A stretch of 50,836 bases of DNA from Candidatus Nomurabacteria bacterium (GTDB taxonomy: Bacteria; Patescibacteriota; Minisyncoccia; Phycocordibacterales; UBA9973): the NCBI GenBank assembly GCA_026395895.1, contig JAPLXV010000011.1, positions 1 to 50,836 of the forward strand, written 5' to 3'. Positions 33,228 through 40,855 of the stretch are shown here, one piece after another. Each line of letters opens with the position of its first letter. Positions within the stretch are counted from its first letter, which is position 1. Under the pieces are notes generated by a model. It saw nothing but the letters and a program-made list of their open reading frames with translations. It had not been told where the DNA came from and searched no databases. The position numbers and the translations under genes were made by a program.

Positions 33228-33761
33228 TTATGCTGTTTTCTTACCCTGTTTTCTTCTAATAACTTCATCTTCATAGCGCATCCCTTTTCCTTTATATGGT
33301 TCTGGTTTTTTTAATGCACGAATGGCTGCTGTAAAACTACCAACTAATTCCTTATCTATACCGGAGATGGTGATATTGTTTTTCTCAGCAGTAGCAGTAA
33401 TGCCTTCTGGAATAGCAACAATAACTGGGTGAGAAAATCCTAAAGCAAAAACAAATTCTTTTCCTTTTACTTCAGATTTAAATCCAACTCCTTCTAAAAT
33501 TAATTTTTTCTGATATGGTGTTTCTACTCCTTTAATCATATTTTTTATAAGTGAAGCATAAGTACCCCACAAAGCTTTGGAAAATTTATCGTTTCTTTTT
33601 ATATTTAAAGTTATTATCTTCTCTCCTATATTAAAAGTAATATCATCACGAAAAGTTTTTGTCAGGGTTCCTTTTGGCCCTACTACTTTCAAAACATCGC
33701 CATTTTTTGTGACTTGCACTCCTTTCGGTATTTGTATTTCTTGTTTGCCTATTCTTGACAT
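33228..33761 (-). CDS. rplF: 50S ribosomal protein L6
   Basis: 177 aa. SRIGKQEIQIPKGVQVTKNG and VVGPKGTLTKTF open the first domain. The end GPEPYKGKGIRY-like motif is KKPEPYKGKGMRYEDEVIRR. Contacts the sarcin-ricin region of 23S rRNA. Confidence 0.97.
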   Translation of the reverse strand: MSRIGKQEIQIPKGVQVTKNGDVLKVVGPKGTLTKTFRDDITFNIGEKIITLNIKRNDKFSKALWGTYASLIKNMIKGVETPYQKKLILEGVGFKSEVKGKEFVFALGFSHPVIVAIPEGITATAEKNNITISGIDKELVGSFTAAIRALKKPEPYKGKGMRYEDEVIRRKQGKKTA

Positions 33762-33794
33762 ATATTTTTATTATTTATAGTGAGCTTGTCGAAT

Positions 33795-34181
33795 CTACCA
33801 TAATCTAAATAACGCTTCTCCTCCGACCTGTTCTTTTCTGGCTTCTTTGCCTGATAAAATTCCTTTGGGTGTCGAAAGCACAAGAAGTCCAGAACCGTTG
33901 CGAATTGAATGAATATCTTTCATTTTAAAATAAACACGTCGGGATTGTTTAGAAACTCTTTCTGCTTCTGTAATTTTTGGTTTTTTGTCTACATAAACCA
34001 ATTCAACTTCTAATGTCGGAAAACCTTTTTTAACTTTTTTGGAAACTTGTTTCACATATCCTTCTTTTTTTAAACATTCGGCAATAGCATTTTTCATTTT
34101 AGAATACGGAAAAGAAACAGACTCCTTGCCTGCTAGGCTTCCATTTTTTAACATTATTATCATGTTTGAAATTGAATCCAT
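33795..34181 (-). CDS. rpsH: 30S ribosomal protein S8
   Basis: 128 aa from MDSISNMIIMLKNG at 34181; the longer frame overlaps rpsN. The C-terminal RNA-binding part VYFKMKDIHSIRNGSGLLVL and STPKGILSGKEARKEQVGG is conserved. In studied bacteria S8 represses the spc operon through an mRNA site near L5; here that region is disrupted by a cassette. Confidence 0.97.
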   Translation of the reverse strand: MDSISNMIIMLKNGSLAGKESVSFPYSKMKNAIAECLKKEGYVKQVSKKVKKGFPTLEVELVYVDKKPKITEAERVSKQSRRVYFKMKDIHSIRNGSGLLVLSTPKGILSGKEARKEQVGGEALFRLW

Positions 34182-34188
34182 AAATTTT

Positions 34189-34374
34189 TTACCAGCTTGA
34201 TTTACGAACACCTGGAAGCATTCCTTCATTAGCTAATTCTCTAAAGCAAATACGACATATGCCAAAATCCCTCATGAAACCATTTCCTCGTCCACAACGA
34301 AAACATCGATTTTTCTGTCGACTAGAAAATTTCGGTTTCTTTGCTGCTCTAGCTTTTACTGATGTTTTAGCCAT
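34189..34374 (-). CDS. rpsN: 30S ribosomal protein S14, zinc-binding type
   Basis: 61 aa, the short form with [20 protein letters not shown], four zinc-ligand cysteines. First gene downstream of the inserted cassette, with a strong promoter 136 bp upstream. Confidence 0.97.
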   Translation of the reverse strand: MAKTSVKARAAKKPKFSSRQKNRCFRCGRGNGFMRDFGICRICFRELANEGMLPGVRKSSW

Positions 34375-34509
34375 ATAAAATAAGGTCTATTTATAGGTGA
34401 TATCTTGTGTCTTTTCTTAAAAACCCCTCTTCTAATTCTCCCCAAAGGAGAGAATGGAATGAATTCTTAAGGAGAAACACAGATCAGACCTAACTCTCTA
34501 GACCATTAC
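34375..34509 (-). promoter_or_regulatory. Leader between the new promoter and rpsN
   Basis: About 130 nt of non-coding leader. ATTCTCC...GGAGAGAAT can pair (34436-34456), and AGGTCT near 34383 mirrors AGACCT near 34486, enclosing the rest. No ORF with family resemblance. It could host ribosomal-protein feedback control replacing the lost L5-S14 context. Confidence 0.4.
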
Positions 34510-34538
34510 ATACTAACAAAATAACCCTTAAGAGTCAA
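34510..34538 (-). promoter_or_regulatory. Consensus-like promoter for rpsN-secY
   Basis: On the minus strand TTGACT (34533-34538), a 17-bp spacer, then TAGTAT (34510-34515). It lies between the L5 remnant and rpsN, pointing at rpsN. It would restore transcription of the downstream spc genes past two upstream terminators. Confidence 0.7.
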
Positions 34539-34541
34539 TAA

Positions 34542-34694
34542 TTACTTCTTTTTCTCTTCTTCTTTTTTAAAAGGCACGCCGATTAGTTCAAAAAAGGTCT
34601 TACCTTCTTTTTTTTCTTTAGCTGAAGAAACAAGTGTAATTGCAAGACCAAAAACATCTTTTATGTCTTCGTCTGCTGTCTCTGGAAAGATAGT
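34542..34694 (-). pseudogene. Truncated duplicate of the rplE (L5) 3' end
   Basis: The translation FPETADEDIKDVFGLAITLV... and GKTFFELIGVPFKKEEEKKK-stop matches the last 50 residues of intact L5 at 35768-36331, with many synonymous changes. There is no start, and homology ends abruptly at about 34694. It is a direct repeat of the intact copy, on the far side of the inserted gene. Confidence 0.9.
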
Positions 34695-34865
34695 ATGTTA
34701 GTATGTTGCACCAAGTATTTTCATTTTTTATGAAGTTCTGCATACATTACTCTATTTGAAACCTTAGTCGCAAATATTCTCAATGTATGGATACTGGATT
34801 CGGTAGCGGAAAACCGTGATCTTCCGCATATTCACCTATTACCATAGTTAGTTTAACATAAAAAA
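34695..34865. other. Non-coding spacer downstream of the inserted cassette
   Basis: AT-rich, no ORF with resemblance to a family, no clear hairpin except short ones near 34790-34830 (GGAAAACCGTGATCTTCC). Contains the short repeat TAGTATGTTAGTATGT next to the L5 remnant break point. Confidence 0.4.
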
Positions 34866-34894
34866 ATTCCTGCACAACAAATGTGTACAGGAAT
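34866..34894 (-). terminator. Terminator of the inserted gene
   Basis: ATTCCTG (34866-34872) pairs with CAGGAAT (34888-34894), with CAC/GTG inside. On the minus strand it is followed by TTTTTTT. It ends the cassette transcript inside the spc operon. Confidence 0.8.
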
Positions 34895-34988
34895 TAATAT
34901 TTTTAAAACCTCCTAAATTTTTTTAAAACGAAACAAGGACAAAATTCAAAGTATTAGAGTATAGAACATAGTGACAAATATCTGAGCA

Positions 34989-35579
34989 TTAACTTGCGAG
35001 AACGGCAGACGGATTGTAGGAAACGAAGTCGCCGCCAAGCCAGAAGCTACCCCAGTCCCACTCGCCACCGTCCCAAGACAGAAAACGAACATAGAGGTCG
35101 CCAACCGAAACGCGGTAAATAGTTCCCCAGAAGAAGATGTATCGGGTATTACCATTTTCATCCTTTTTCCATTCGTCAGGAATAGCTTTAGGATTCGCTA
35201 GTAGATAATCCAATACATTTGCGTTTAGAACTTTTTTATTTTTTAATTCTTCACGCAATTTATTTCCTTCAATACTACTTCCACTCTTTTGCTTCTTAGA
35301 AAGATAGAAGCTTACCTTTGAGGCATCAAATTTGATAATGCCACCCTTTTGGTGTTCTTCAACTTTCCATCCACTTGGAATGAATGGGTCTGAATCACAA
35401 TCAATAGCGTGTTCGACTGCTTTGATTTCATGGGTGCCTTTTAGCACTCCGTAAACCAACTTCATTAGATTTTCGTCTTTTGAAAGATTGGCTATATCTT
35501 TGGGCTCATATCCAACTTTGGATGCGGTGATTGCAATTTCATGCATAAGCCCAACACCGAATTCACTTGAATTTGCCAT
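34989..35579 (-). CDS. Orphan 196-aa protein inserted between L5 and S14
   Basis: The N-terminal half is charged: FGVGLMHEIAITASKVGYEP, KDENLMKLVYGVLKGTHEIK, then GWKVEEHQKGGIIKFDASKV. The C-terminal 60 residues are rich in Trp, Phe, Tyr and Gly (RYIFFWGTIYRVSVGDLYVR, WDGGEWDWGSFWLGGDFVSY). I recall similar proteins as lineage-specific families in Patescibacteria but cannot assign a function. It has its own promoter (35690-35717), a leader of about 110 nt, a strong SD (GGAG 7 bp before ATG) and its own terminator, so it is probably well expressed. No signal peptide or membrane helix. Confidence 0.85.
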   Translation of the reverse strand: MANSSEFGVGLMHEIAITASKVGYEPKDIANLSKDENLMKLVYGVLKGTHEIKAVEHAIDCDSDPFIPSGWKVEEHQKGGIIKFDASKVSFYLSKKQKSGSSIEGNKLREELKNKKVLNANVLDYLLANPKAIPDEWKKDENGNTRYIFFWGTIYRVSVGDLYVRFLSWDGGEWDWGSFWLGGDFVSYNPSAVLAS

Positions 35580-35689
35580 TGGTTACTCCTTTTTTTGACT
35601 CATCTGTTTTCTTACAGACTCATCGGTTTCTAATTATGTCAAAGAGCCATTAGCCCTTATTAAATAAGCGTTTCTTATTTAACCCTACA
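35580..35689 (-). promoter_or_regulatory. 5' leader of the inserted gene
   Basis: About 110 nt between promoter and ATG. AAATAAG-AAACG-CTTATTT forms a hairpin near the 5' end, and GATGAGTC occurs twice around a TCTGT/ACAGA hairpin. The SD GGAG is in AAAAGGAGTAACC. A long leader before an isolated gene suggests post-transcriptional control. Confidence 0.45.
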
Positions 35690-35717
35690 AGTATAGCACT
35701 TTGTAGAAAAAAGTCAA
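35690..35717 (-). promoter_or_regulatory. Promoter of the inserted gene
   Basis: Minus strand TTGACT (35712-35717), 16-bp spacer, TATACT (35690-35695). A near-consensus housekeeping promoter starting directly after the L5 terminator. Confidence 0.75.
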
Positions 35718-35718
35718 T

Positions 35719-35755
35719 AGCAAAAAAGACCTTTAAAATAAAGGTCTTTTTTGCT
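35719..35755. terminator. Terminator directly after rplE
   Basis: AGCAAAAAAGACCTTT (35719-35734) is perfectly complementary to 35740-35755 around a 5-nt loop. The flanking A/T tracts make it work on both strands. It would end the S10-L5 transcript before the cassette. Confidence 0.88.
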
Positions 35756-35767
35756 AAAATTAGATTC

Positions 35768-36331
35768 TTATTTTTTCTTATCCTCCTCTTTTTTAAAGGG
35801 TATACCTATTAGTTCAAAAAATGTTTTACCTTCTTTTTTATTTTTAGCTGTAGAAACCAAAGTAATAGCAAGTCCAAAAACATCTTTGATATCTTCATCG
35901 GCTGTCTCTGGGAAAATGGTGTGTTCTTTGATACCTATGGTAAGGTTACCGATATTATCTACTGCCCCAGGATTAATACCACGAAAATCTTTAGTACGAG
36001 GAAGAGCTACATTTATAAGTTTTTCCAAGAAAGCATACATTCTTTTACCGCGTAATGTTGCAACAATACCAATCGGGTCACCCTGACGAACTTTGAAAGA
36101 TGCAATGGATTGTTTAGCGCCCCTTAAAGCTGCTTTTTGTCCAGTAATTTTTGCTAAACGTTCCCCTATGGCATCATTTTTATTTTTATCTTTCTTGATG
36201 GCAGTTCCTGTCCCGATATTCAAAACAACCTTCACCATTTTAGGCGTAGCCATCTTGTTTTTGTAATGAAACGTACTTTTCATTTTTTCAAAACTTTCTA
36301 TTTCTTTTTCTTTGACAGTTAAATGTTTCAT
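35768..36331 (-). CDS. rplE: 50S ribosomal protein L5
   Basis: 187 aa. PKMVKVVLNIGTGTAIKKDK, RQGDPIGIVATLRGKRMYAF and LPRTKDFRGINPGAVDNIGN are conserved 5S/23S contacts. The C-terminus ends in a Lys/Glu tail. Its last 150 bp have a decayed direct copy at 34542-34694. Confidence 0.97.
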   Translation of the reverse strand: MKHLTVKEKEIESFEKMKSTFHYKNKMATPKMVKVVLNIGTGTAIKKDKNKNDAIGERLAKITGQKAALRGAKQSIASFKVRQGDPIGIVATLRGKRMYAFLEKLINVALPRTKDFRGINPGAVDNIGNLTIGIKEHTIFPETADEDIKDVFGLAITLVSTAKNKKEGKTFFELIGIPFKKEEDKKK

Positions 36332-36336
36332 AAAAT

Positions 36337-36555
36337 TTAATCTACTTTTTTAACATTGGAAGCGTGTAAGGGCATCGCAATATCTATTTTGGACCCTTTT
36401 TCTCCAGATTTTTTAGGACGTTGATGTTTTTTCATCATGTTTACACCTTCTACAATAACCTTATTTTCTTGCACCAAAACTTTAACAATTTTACCTTTTT
36501 TGCCTTTATCTTTTCCTGCTATAACTATTATATTATCTCCTTTTTTTATTTTCAT
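36337..36555 (-). CDS. rplX: 50S ribosomal protein L24, short form
   Basis: 72 aa from MKIKKGDNIIVIAGKDKGKK at 36555. The frame is open further upstream, but that part is encoded by the palindrome 36565-36607. KOW-motif protein; GVNMMKKHQRPKKSGEKGSK matches. Shorter than the usual 100 aa because the C-terminal part is reduced. Confidence 0.95.
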   Translation of the reverse strand: MKIKKGDNIIVIAGKDKGKKGKIVKVLVQENKVIVEGVNMMKKHQRPKKSGEKGSKIDIAMPLHASNVKKVD

Positions 36556-36564
36556 ATTTGTTGC

Positions 36565-36607
36565 CCCTATGCTGGGCTTAGGGGAATCCCCTAAGCCCAG
36601 CATAGGG
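36565..36607. repeat. Palindromic repeat, family B copy 2 (between L14 and L24)
   Basis: CCCTATGCTGGGCTTAGGGGA (21 bp including the centre-flanking pair, 36565-36585) pairs perfectly with 36587-36607. It shares the GCTGGGCTTA core with 33181-33222. It ends 9 bp before the rplX ATG, so it could affect translation initiation. Confidence 0.85.
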
Positions 36608-36612
36608 TCTTA

Positions 36613-36984
36613 TTATATTACCTCTGGTGCTAAAGAAATTATTTTCTGAAATCCTTTTTCAGCTAATTCTCTTGGCATTGGCCCGAATACACGTCCAGCT
36701 TTTGGATCAAGCTTTCCTTTTTCTAATAAAACTACTGCATTATCATCAAATCTAATGTAAGACCCATCTTTTCTTCTGTAGGCATTTCTGGTACGTACTA
36801 CCACTGCCTGATGGACATCTTTCTTCTTCACCATTTTTCTAGGACTAGCGATTTTTACGGAAATGATAACCAAATCGCCCAAAGTAGCATATCTCTTTTT
36901 AGAACTGCCTAAAATCTTAAACACCTTTCCTACGGTGCCTCCAGCATTATCTGTTATTTTTACTAATGTTTCTGTTTGAATCAT
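36613..36984 (-). CDS. rplN: 50S ribosomal protein L14
   Basis: 123 aa. MIQTETLVKITDNAGG is the conserved start; GDLVIISVKIASPRKMVKKK and DDNAVVLLEKGKLDPKAGRV complete the fold. Binds 23S rRNA near the L19 bridge. Confidence 0.97.
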   Translation of the reverse strand: MIQTETLVKITDNAGGTVGKVFKILGSSKKRYATLGDLVIISVKIASPRKMVKKKDVHQAVVVRTRNAYRRKDGSYIRFDDNAVVLLEKGKLDPKAGRVFGPMPRELAEKGFQKIISLAPEVI

Positions 36985-36995
36985 GATATTGTTTT

Positions 36996-37038
36996 CAAGG
37001 ACGGCCCTTAAGAGAGTTTCCCCAAGGACCGCCCTTGG
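36996..37038. repeat. Palindromic repeat, family C copy 1 (between S17 and L14)
   Basis: CAAGGACGGCCCTTAAGAGA and its continuation form a partial dyad. The same 40-bp sequence occurs in inverted orientation at about 38806-38853, inside the 3' end of rplV. Confidence 0.8.
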
Positions 37039-37044
37039 AATCTA

Positions 37045-37308
37045 TTAATAAACCACTTTAAATCTTTTATCTTTTGAAATAGGTCTGGTTTCAGTGATTT
37101 CTACTTTGTCTCCTGTTTTATATTTATTCTCTTCATCATGCACCTTATATTTTTTATTTATTTTATAAAACTTCCCATATTTAGGATGCTTCACAAATCG
37201 TGAAACAGAAACAACTACAGTCTTGTCCATTTTGTCTGAAACAACAACACCACTCAAGGTATTACCTGCTTTTGTTTTAACATCTTCTTTTTTCACTTTT
37301 GTTTTCAT
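37045..37308 (-). CDS. rpsQ: 30S ribosomal protein S17
   Basis: 87 aa. [20 protein letters not shown] and [20 protein letters not shown] are the OB-fold signature; [14 protein letters not shown] closes it. A short Lys-rich N-terminal extension precedes the domain. Confidence 0.97.
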   Translation of the reverse strand: MKTKVKKEDVKTKAGNTLSGVVVSDKMDKTVVVSVSRFVKHPKYGKFYKINKKYKVHDEENKYKTGDKVEITETRPISKDKRFKVVY

Positions 37309-37317
37309 AAAAATTTT

Positions 37318-37527
37318 TTATTTTTTACTTGCCTGTCTTTTGGCATGGTTTATTTCTGTTAAAACTCTAGCTACTTGTTTTCTTAAAGATACTGACTCTT
37401 TTACATTTTTTGATTTTGAACCCTCTGCTTTAAATCGTAAAACTCTCATTTTTTCTTCCAAATCAAGAAGTTTCTTCTTTAACTCTTCTTTCTTCATTCC
37501 TTTTAAATTTTCTTCTTTTTTTGCCAT
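37318..37527 (-). CDS. rpmC: 50S ribosomal protein L29
   Basis: 69 aa from MAKKEENLKGMKKEEL at 37527; the longer frame overlaps rplP. Two-helix protein, EELKKKLLDLEEKMRVLRFK and VARVLTEINHAKRQ. Sits at the tunnel exit. Confidence 0.94.
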   Translation of the reverse strand: MAKKEENLKGMKKEELKKKLLDLEEKMRVLRFKAEGSKSKNVKESVSLRKQVARVLTEINHAKRQASKK

Positions 37528-37531
37528 ATAA

Positions 37532-37960
37532 TTATATATTATGCTCTCTGGAAACAACTCTGGTTTTAACCGGAAGTTTTGTACCAGCTTTTCTTAATGC
37601 CTCATAAGCTACTGTTTTTTCTACTCCATCTACTTCAAATATAATACGTCCAGGATAAACATCAAAACAGTATCCTTGTGGATCTCCTTTTCCTTTTCCC
37701 ATTCCCATTTCTGCAGCTTTAGCGGTAAAAGGTCTGTCTGGAAAAATACGAACCCAATATTTACCAGCTTTGGTTAAAGTACGAGATATTACTTTTCTGG
37801 CAGATTCAATTTGGTTTGATTTAACACGTGCTTGAGTCAAAGCCTTCAGACCATAAGAACCAAAGGAAAGTTTTATACCACGAGTTTCTGGTGTCCTGGC
37901 TTTAGGATTTATACGGCCGACTTGCCATTTTCTAAATTTTACTTTTTTGGGGAATAACAT
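37532..37960 (-). CDS. rplP: 50S ribosomal protein L16
   Basis: 142 aa. FPKKVKFRKWQVGRINPKAR, SFGSYGLKALTQARVKSNQI and WVRIFPDRPFTAKAAEMGMG with GKGDPQGYCFDVYPG are typical. Near the A site. Separated from rpsC by an unusual 160-bp gap. Confidence 0.97.
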   Translation of the reverse strand: MLFPKKVKFRKWQVGRINPKARTPETRGIKLSFGSYGLKALTQARVKSNQIESARKVISRTLTKAGKYWVRIFPDRPFTAKAAEMGMGKGKGDPQGYCFDVYPGRIIFEVDGVEKTVAYEALRKAGTKLPVKTRVVSREHNI

Positions 37961-38120
37961 GGCTAATTTTTAAAGAGCAAAGCGATTATAAAAATCGCCA
38001 TCCTGCTCCACTTTATTAATTACTTTTATAATATCATTATTCATAATTTTTTTAATTTATTTTCCCTTGCCACTATAAACTAATCAATAAAGTGGGGCTG
38101 GGATTCTGAAAAAATATATT
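37961..38120. other. Structured non-coding gap between S3 and L16
   Basis: The longest gap in this part of the operon apart from the cassette. GCGAT...ATCGC forms a hairpin near 37980-37998. CTCCACTTTATTAA near 38006-38020 mirrors TTGATAAAGTGGGG-like sequence near 38080-38098. No ORF. S3 and L16 genes normally overlap or abut, so this may be a regulatory RNA or a decayed repeat. Confidence 0.45.
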
Positions 38121-38792
38121 TTACTTCGTTTCATTATTTTTTCGAAAAATTTTACCGCGATAAATCCAAACTTTTATACCTACATCTCCATAAGGTAAAT
38201 GTGCCTTTTCTCTCCTGAAATCAATGTCCGCGCGGAAAGTTTGAAGAGGGATAGAGCCACGCTTCAACTCTTCCGTGCGAGCAATTTCAGCTCCACCTAA
38301 ACGACCAGAAAGCACTATTCTAACACCTTGTACTCCATGAGCCATCATCACTTTTTCAACAATTTGCTTAATTACTCGGCGATAAGGCAATCTTTTTTCT
38401 AATCCTTCAGCAACCATATAGGCAACAATAGTGGCATCTGCTTCTGGGTTTGAAACTTCAACAATTTCAAGTTTGAAATCTTCCGATTTAGTAAGTTTTA
38501 ATTTTTCAATCTTTTTTAGAATATCATTTTTTAATTTCGTTACCCCTTCACCATTTCGGCCAATAATAAGACCGGGGCGAGAAGTTCTGATGACAAAACG
38601 AGTTGTTTTTTGATTTCTTTCAATTTCAATTGAAGAAATATACATTCCTCGTAATTTTTTTTCTAAATATTCACGAATCAGAACATCACCTTTCAAATGA
38701 TCACAATATTTTTTAGGGTCGGCAAACCAGTGAGATTTCCAATCTCTCAACATTATCAATCTATGCGCATATGGGTGAACTATTTTTGACAT
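38121..38792 (-). CDS. rpsC: 30S ribosomal protein S3
   Basis: 223 aa. MSKIVHPYAHRLIMLRDWKS, KH domain RPGLIIGRNGEGVTKLK, and VRIVLSGRLGGAEIARTEEL with GSIPLQTFRADIDF. Lines the mRNA entry channel. Confidence 0.97.
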   Translation of the reverse strand: MSKIVHPYAHRLIMLRDWKSHWFADPKKYCDHLKGDVLIREYLEKKLRGMYISSIEIERNQKTTRFVIRTSRPGLIIGRNGEGVTKLKNDILKKIEKLKLTKSEDFKLEIVEVSNPEADATIVAYMVAEGLEKRLPYRRVIKQIVEKVMMAHGVQGVRIVLSGRLGGAEIARTEELKRGSIPLQTFRADIDFRREKAHLPYGDVGIKVWIYRGKIFRKNNETK

Positions 38793-38796
38793 ATAA

Positions 38797-39219
38797 TTAT
38801 TTTTTCTTAAGGGCGGCCCTTGGGGAAACTCTCTTAAGGACCGTCCTTTTAAGAGAAGCTTTTCCTACCTCTTTTTTCTCTTTCTTAACAAGTTGTACTT
38901 TTTCAGCCAAAAGAATAGTGACATGGCTGGTACGCTTATTTATTCTGTGCCCTGTGCCCATAGCAGCTGGCATCATTCTTTTCATGACAATACCTTTATC
39001 TACTCGCAATTCTTTAATAAATAAATTTTCTTTTTCTATTCCCATTTGGGTAGCGTTAGCTACAGCTGAAAGCAAAAGTTTTTTAATCGGAAGTCCTGCG
39101 CGTTTGGCTAAAAAATCTAGCATAGCAATAGCCTCTTCTACTTTTTTTCCTTTAATCAGCCCAGCCACTAAGCGAACTTTTCTTGGAGCTTGTCTGTAAT
39201 TTTTTAAAAATGCCTTCAT
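38797..39219 (-). CDS. rplV: 50S ribosomal protein L22 with palindrome-encoded tail
   Basis: 140 aa. FLKNYRQAPRKVRLVAGLIK and AMGTGHRINKRTSHVTILLA (the tunnel hairpin) are conserved. The last 20 or so residues (ASLKRTVLKRVSPRAALKKK) are encoded by palindrome family C, so the repeat has extended or replaced the C-terminus. Confidence 0.96.
   Translation of the reverse strand: MKAFLKNYRQAPRKVRLVAGLIKGKKVEEAIAMLDFLAKRAGLPIKKLLLSAVANATQMGIEKENLFIKELRVDKGIVMKRMMPAAMGTGHRINKRTSHVTILLAEKVQLVKKEKKEVGKASLKRTVLKRVSPRAALKKK
38806..38853. repeat. Palindromic repeat, family C copy 2 (within rplV 3' end)
   Basis: CTTAAGGGCGGCCCTTGGGG and its continuation match the reverse complement of 36996-37038 with few changes. 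It is coding for the L22 tail. Confidence 0.8.
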
Positions 39220-39225
39220 AATTTT

Positions 39226-39570
39226 CTATTTTTTAGCGCTAGCTGCTGCTTCTGTGGCAGATTTAGCTTGGGTTATTTCGGCTTCCTTTTTCTTTTGTTC
39301 AAGTTCCTTTTGCATTTTTCCACCATGTTTTGTAAATTTCTTTGTTGGAGAAAATTCTCCTAATCTGTGTCCAACCATATCTTCAGTCACAAGAACTTCA
39401 ATATGAGTTTTGCCGTTATGCACACCAAAAGTGAAACCCACCATTTCCGGTGAAATTTGACAAGCTCTTTTCCATGTCTTTATCATGGGGGTCTGAAGCG
39501 GGTTTTTGCCAGCTATTTTTGCTAATAACCCTTCATCCACATATAGTCCTTTTTTGATTGATCTGGTCAT
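39226..39570 (-). CDS. rpsS: 30S ribosomal protein S19
   Basis: 114 aa from MTRSIKKGLYVDEGLLAKI at 39570. KTWKRACQISPEMVGFTFGV and VTEDMVGHRLGEFSPTKKFT are conserved. The C-terminal extension of about 25 residues is Ala/Lys/Glu-rich. The upstream 140-bp gap to rplB holds no gene. Confidence 0.96.
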   Translation of the reverse strand: MTRSIKKGLYVDEGLLAKIAGKNPLQTPMIKTWKRACQISPEMVGFTFGVHNGKTHIEVLVTEDMVGHRLGEFSPTKKFTKHGGKMQKELEQKKKEAEITQAKSATEAAASAKK

Positions 39571-39710
39571 ATTAATATTAAAACGAGGCTCTACCAGAGC
39601 CTTAAACCATACTAGCAAATCACAAAATAAAGTCAACTTTTTAAAACGAACATTAAATTTATTGGCTCATTTAAAATCTAGTTGCAGAGTTTTGAATATG
39701 TTGTATAATA

Positions 39711-40559
39711 TTATTGCGCTTTCCTGGATTTACCAGTCTTACGACGAGAAACGATAAAGAGATTTGAATATTTTTTAGGAGTACGGGTTTTGCGTCCTCC
39801 AGTCACTTTACCCCACATAGTCTTTGGACGTTTGGTTCCACGACCTTGTCTGCCTTCTCCACCTCCGTATGGATGATCTACGGGGTTCATAGCTGTACCT
39901 CGGACAGTTGGTCGGATTCCCTTCCAGCGACTGCGTCCAGCTTTGCCATAATTTTCTAAATGATGCTCTTCGTTTGAAACTGTTCCTATAGACGCCCAAC
40001 AATTTTCATCAATTTTGCGAACTTCTGAAGAAGGCATTTTCAAATTTGTATAACCGTCAGCATTGGCTACTACTTGAGCAAAAATTCCTGCCGAACGGCC
40101 AATCTTGGCACCACCTCTCGGTTTAATTTCAACATTATAAACAAATGTTCCTACCGGAATATTTTTTAGCGGTAATCTGTTGCCAACTGTAAGTTCTGCT
40201 TTTTCCGAAACCATAAAAGACGTCCCTGGCTTTACAGATTTAGGAATTACTACATATCTTTTTTCTCCATCCTTATAAACTGCTAAACCAATAAAAGCAC
40301 TACGATTTGGATCGTATTCAATAGATTTTATTTTAGCCGGAACATCTTTTTTATTATAAAGAAAATCAACATCACGGAAAAGACGTTTGTGCCCACCTCC
40401 TTTGTGTCGCATAGTGATACGCCCAGCGCTGTTTCTCCCGACAGAACGTCTAAAACCATAAGTGAGAGATTTAGTTGGTTTGGTCTCGGTCAAAAACTCT
40501 CGATAATTAATATTGGTCATCTGCCTTCTTGATTTACTTGTTGGTTTATACTTTTTCAT
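39711..40559 (-). CDS. rplB: 50S ribosomal protein L2
   Basis: 282 aa. HKGGGHKRLFRDVDFLYNKK, NVEIKPRGGAKIGRSAGIFA, TVRGTAMNPVDHPYGGGEGR (with the His needed near the peptidyl-transferase centre) and GGRKTRTPKKYSNLFIVSRR. Confidence 0.98.
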   Translation of the reverse strand: MKKYKPTSKSRRQMTNINYREFLTETKPTKSLTYGFRRSVGRNSAGRITMRHKGGGHKRLFRDVDFLYNKKDVPAKIKSIEYDPNRSAFIGLAVYKDGEKRYVVIPKSVKPGTSFMVSEKAELTVGNRLPLKNIPVGTFVYNVEIKPRGGAKIGRSAGIFAQVVANADGYTNLKMPSSEVRKIDENCWASIGTVSNEEHHLENYGKAGRSRWKGIRPTVRGTAMNPVDHPYGGGEGRQGRGTKRPKTMWGKVTGGRKTRTPKKYSNLFIVSRRKTGKSRKAQ

Positions 40560-40563
40560 CGTA

Positions 40564-40845
40564 TTATATAAATTCTATCTTATCTTCTTTCTTTAAATAA
40601 ACAACCGCTTTTTTCCCTCCCCCTCTTGTTCCTTTTTTACCTTTTGACATAATATTTTTATGTGGAACTGAAAGTATATTTATTCTTGTAGGTTTTACTT
40701 TATAAAGTGAAAAAATAGCTTTTTTTATTTCTTTTTTATTGGCAGACATTGCCACATTAAAAATATAAACATTCTGAGCAAACATATTACTTGCTTTTTC
40801 GGTTACTCTTGGATTTTTTATTGTTTTTAATATTATATCTCTCAT
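40564..40845 (-). CDS. rplW: 50S ribosomal protein L23
   Basis: 93 aa. ILKTIKNPRVTEKASNMFAQ and KKEIKKAIFSLYKVKPTRIN are typical; GKKGTRGGGKKAVVYLKKED follows. Docking site for trigger factor and SRP at the exit tunnel. Confidence 0.96.
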   Translation of the reverse strand: MRDIILKTIKNPRVTEKASNMFAQNVYIFNVAMSANKKEIKKAIFSLYKVKPTRINILSVPHKNIMSKGKKGTRGGGKKAVVYLKKEDKIEFI

Positions 40846-40855
40846 AAATTTTTGT

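Noticed and set aside
34542-34694. Functional second L5 gene
   Set aside because: Only the last 50 codons are present, without start or RNA-binding domain.
35580-35690. Hammerhead ribozyme in the leader of the inserted gene (GATGAGTC ... GAAA)
   Set aside because: The core CUGAUGA and GAAA are not placed on the two sides of a stem II as required; only the motif words occur.
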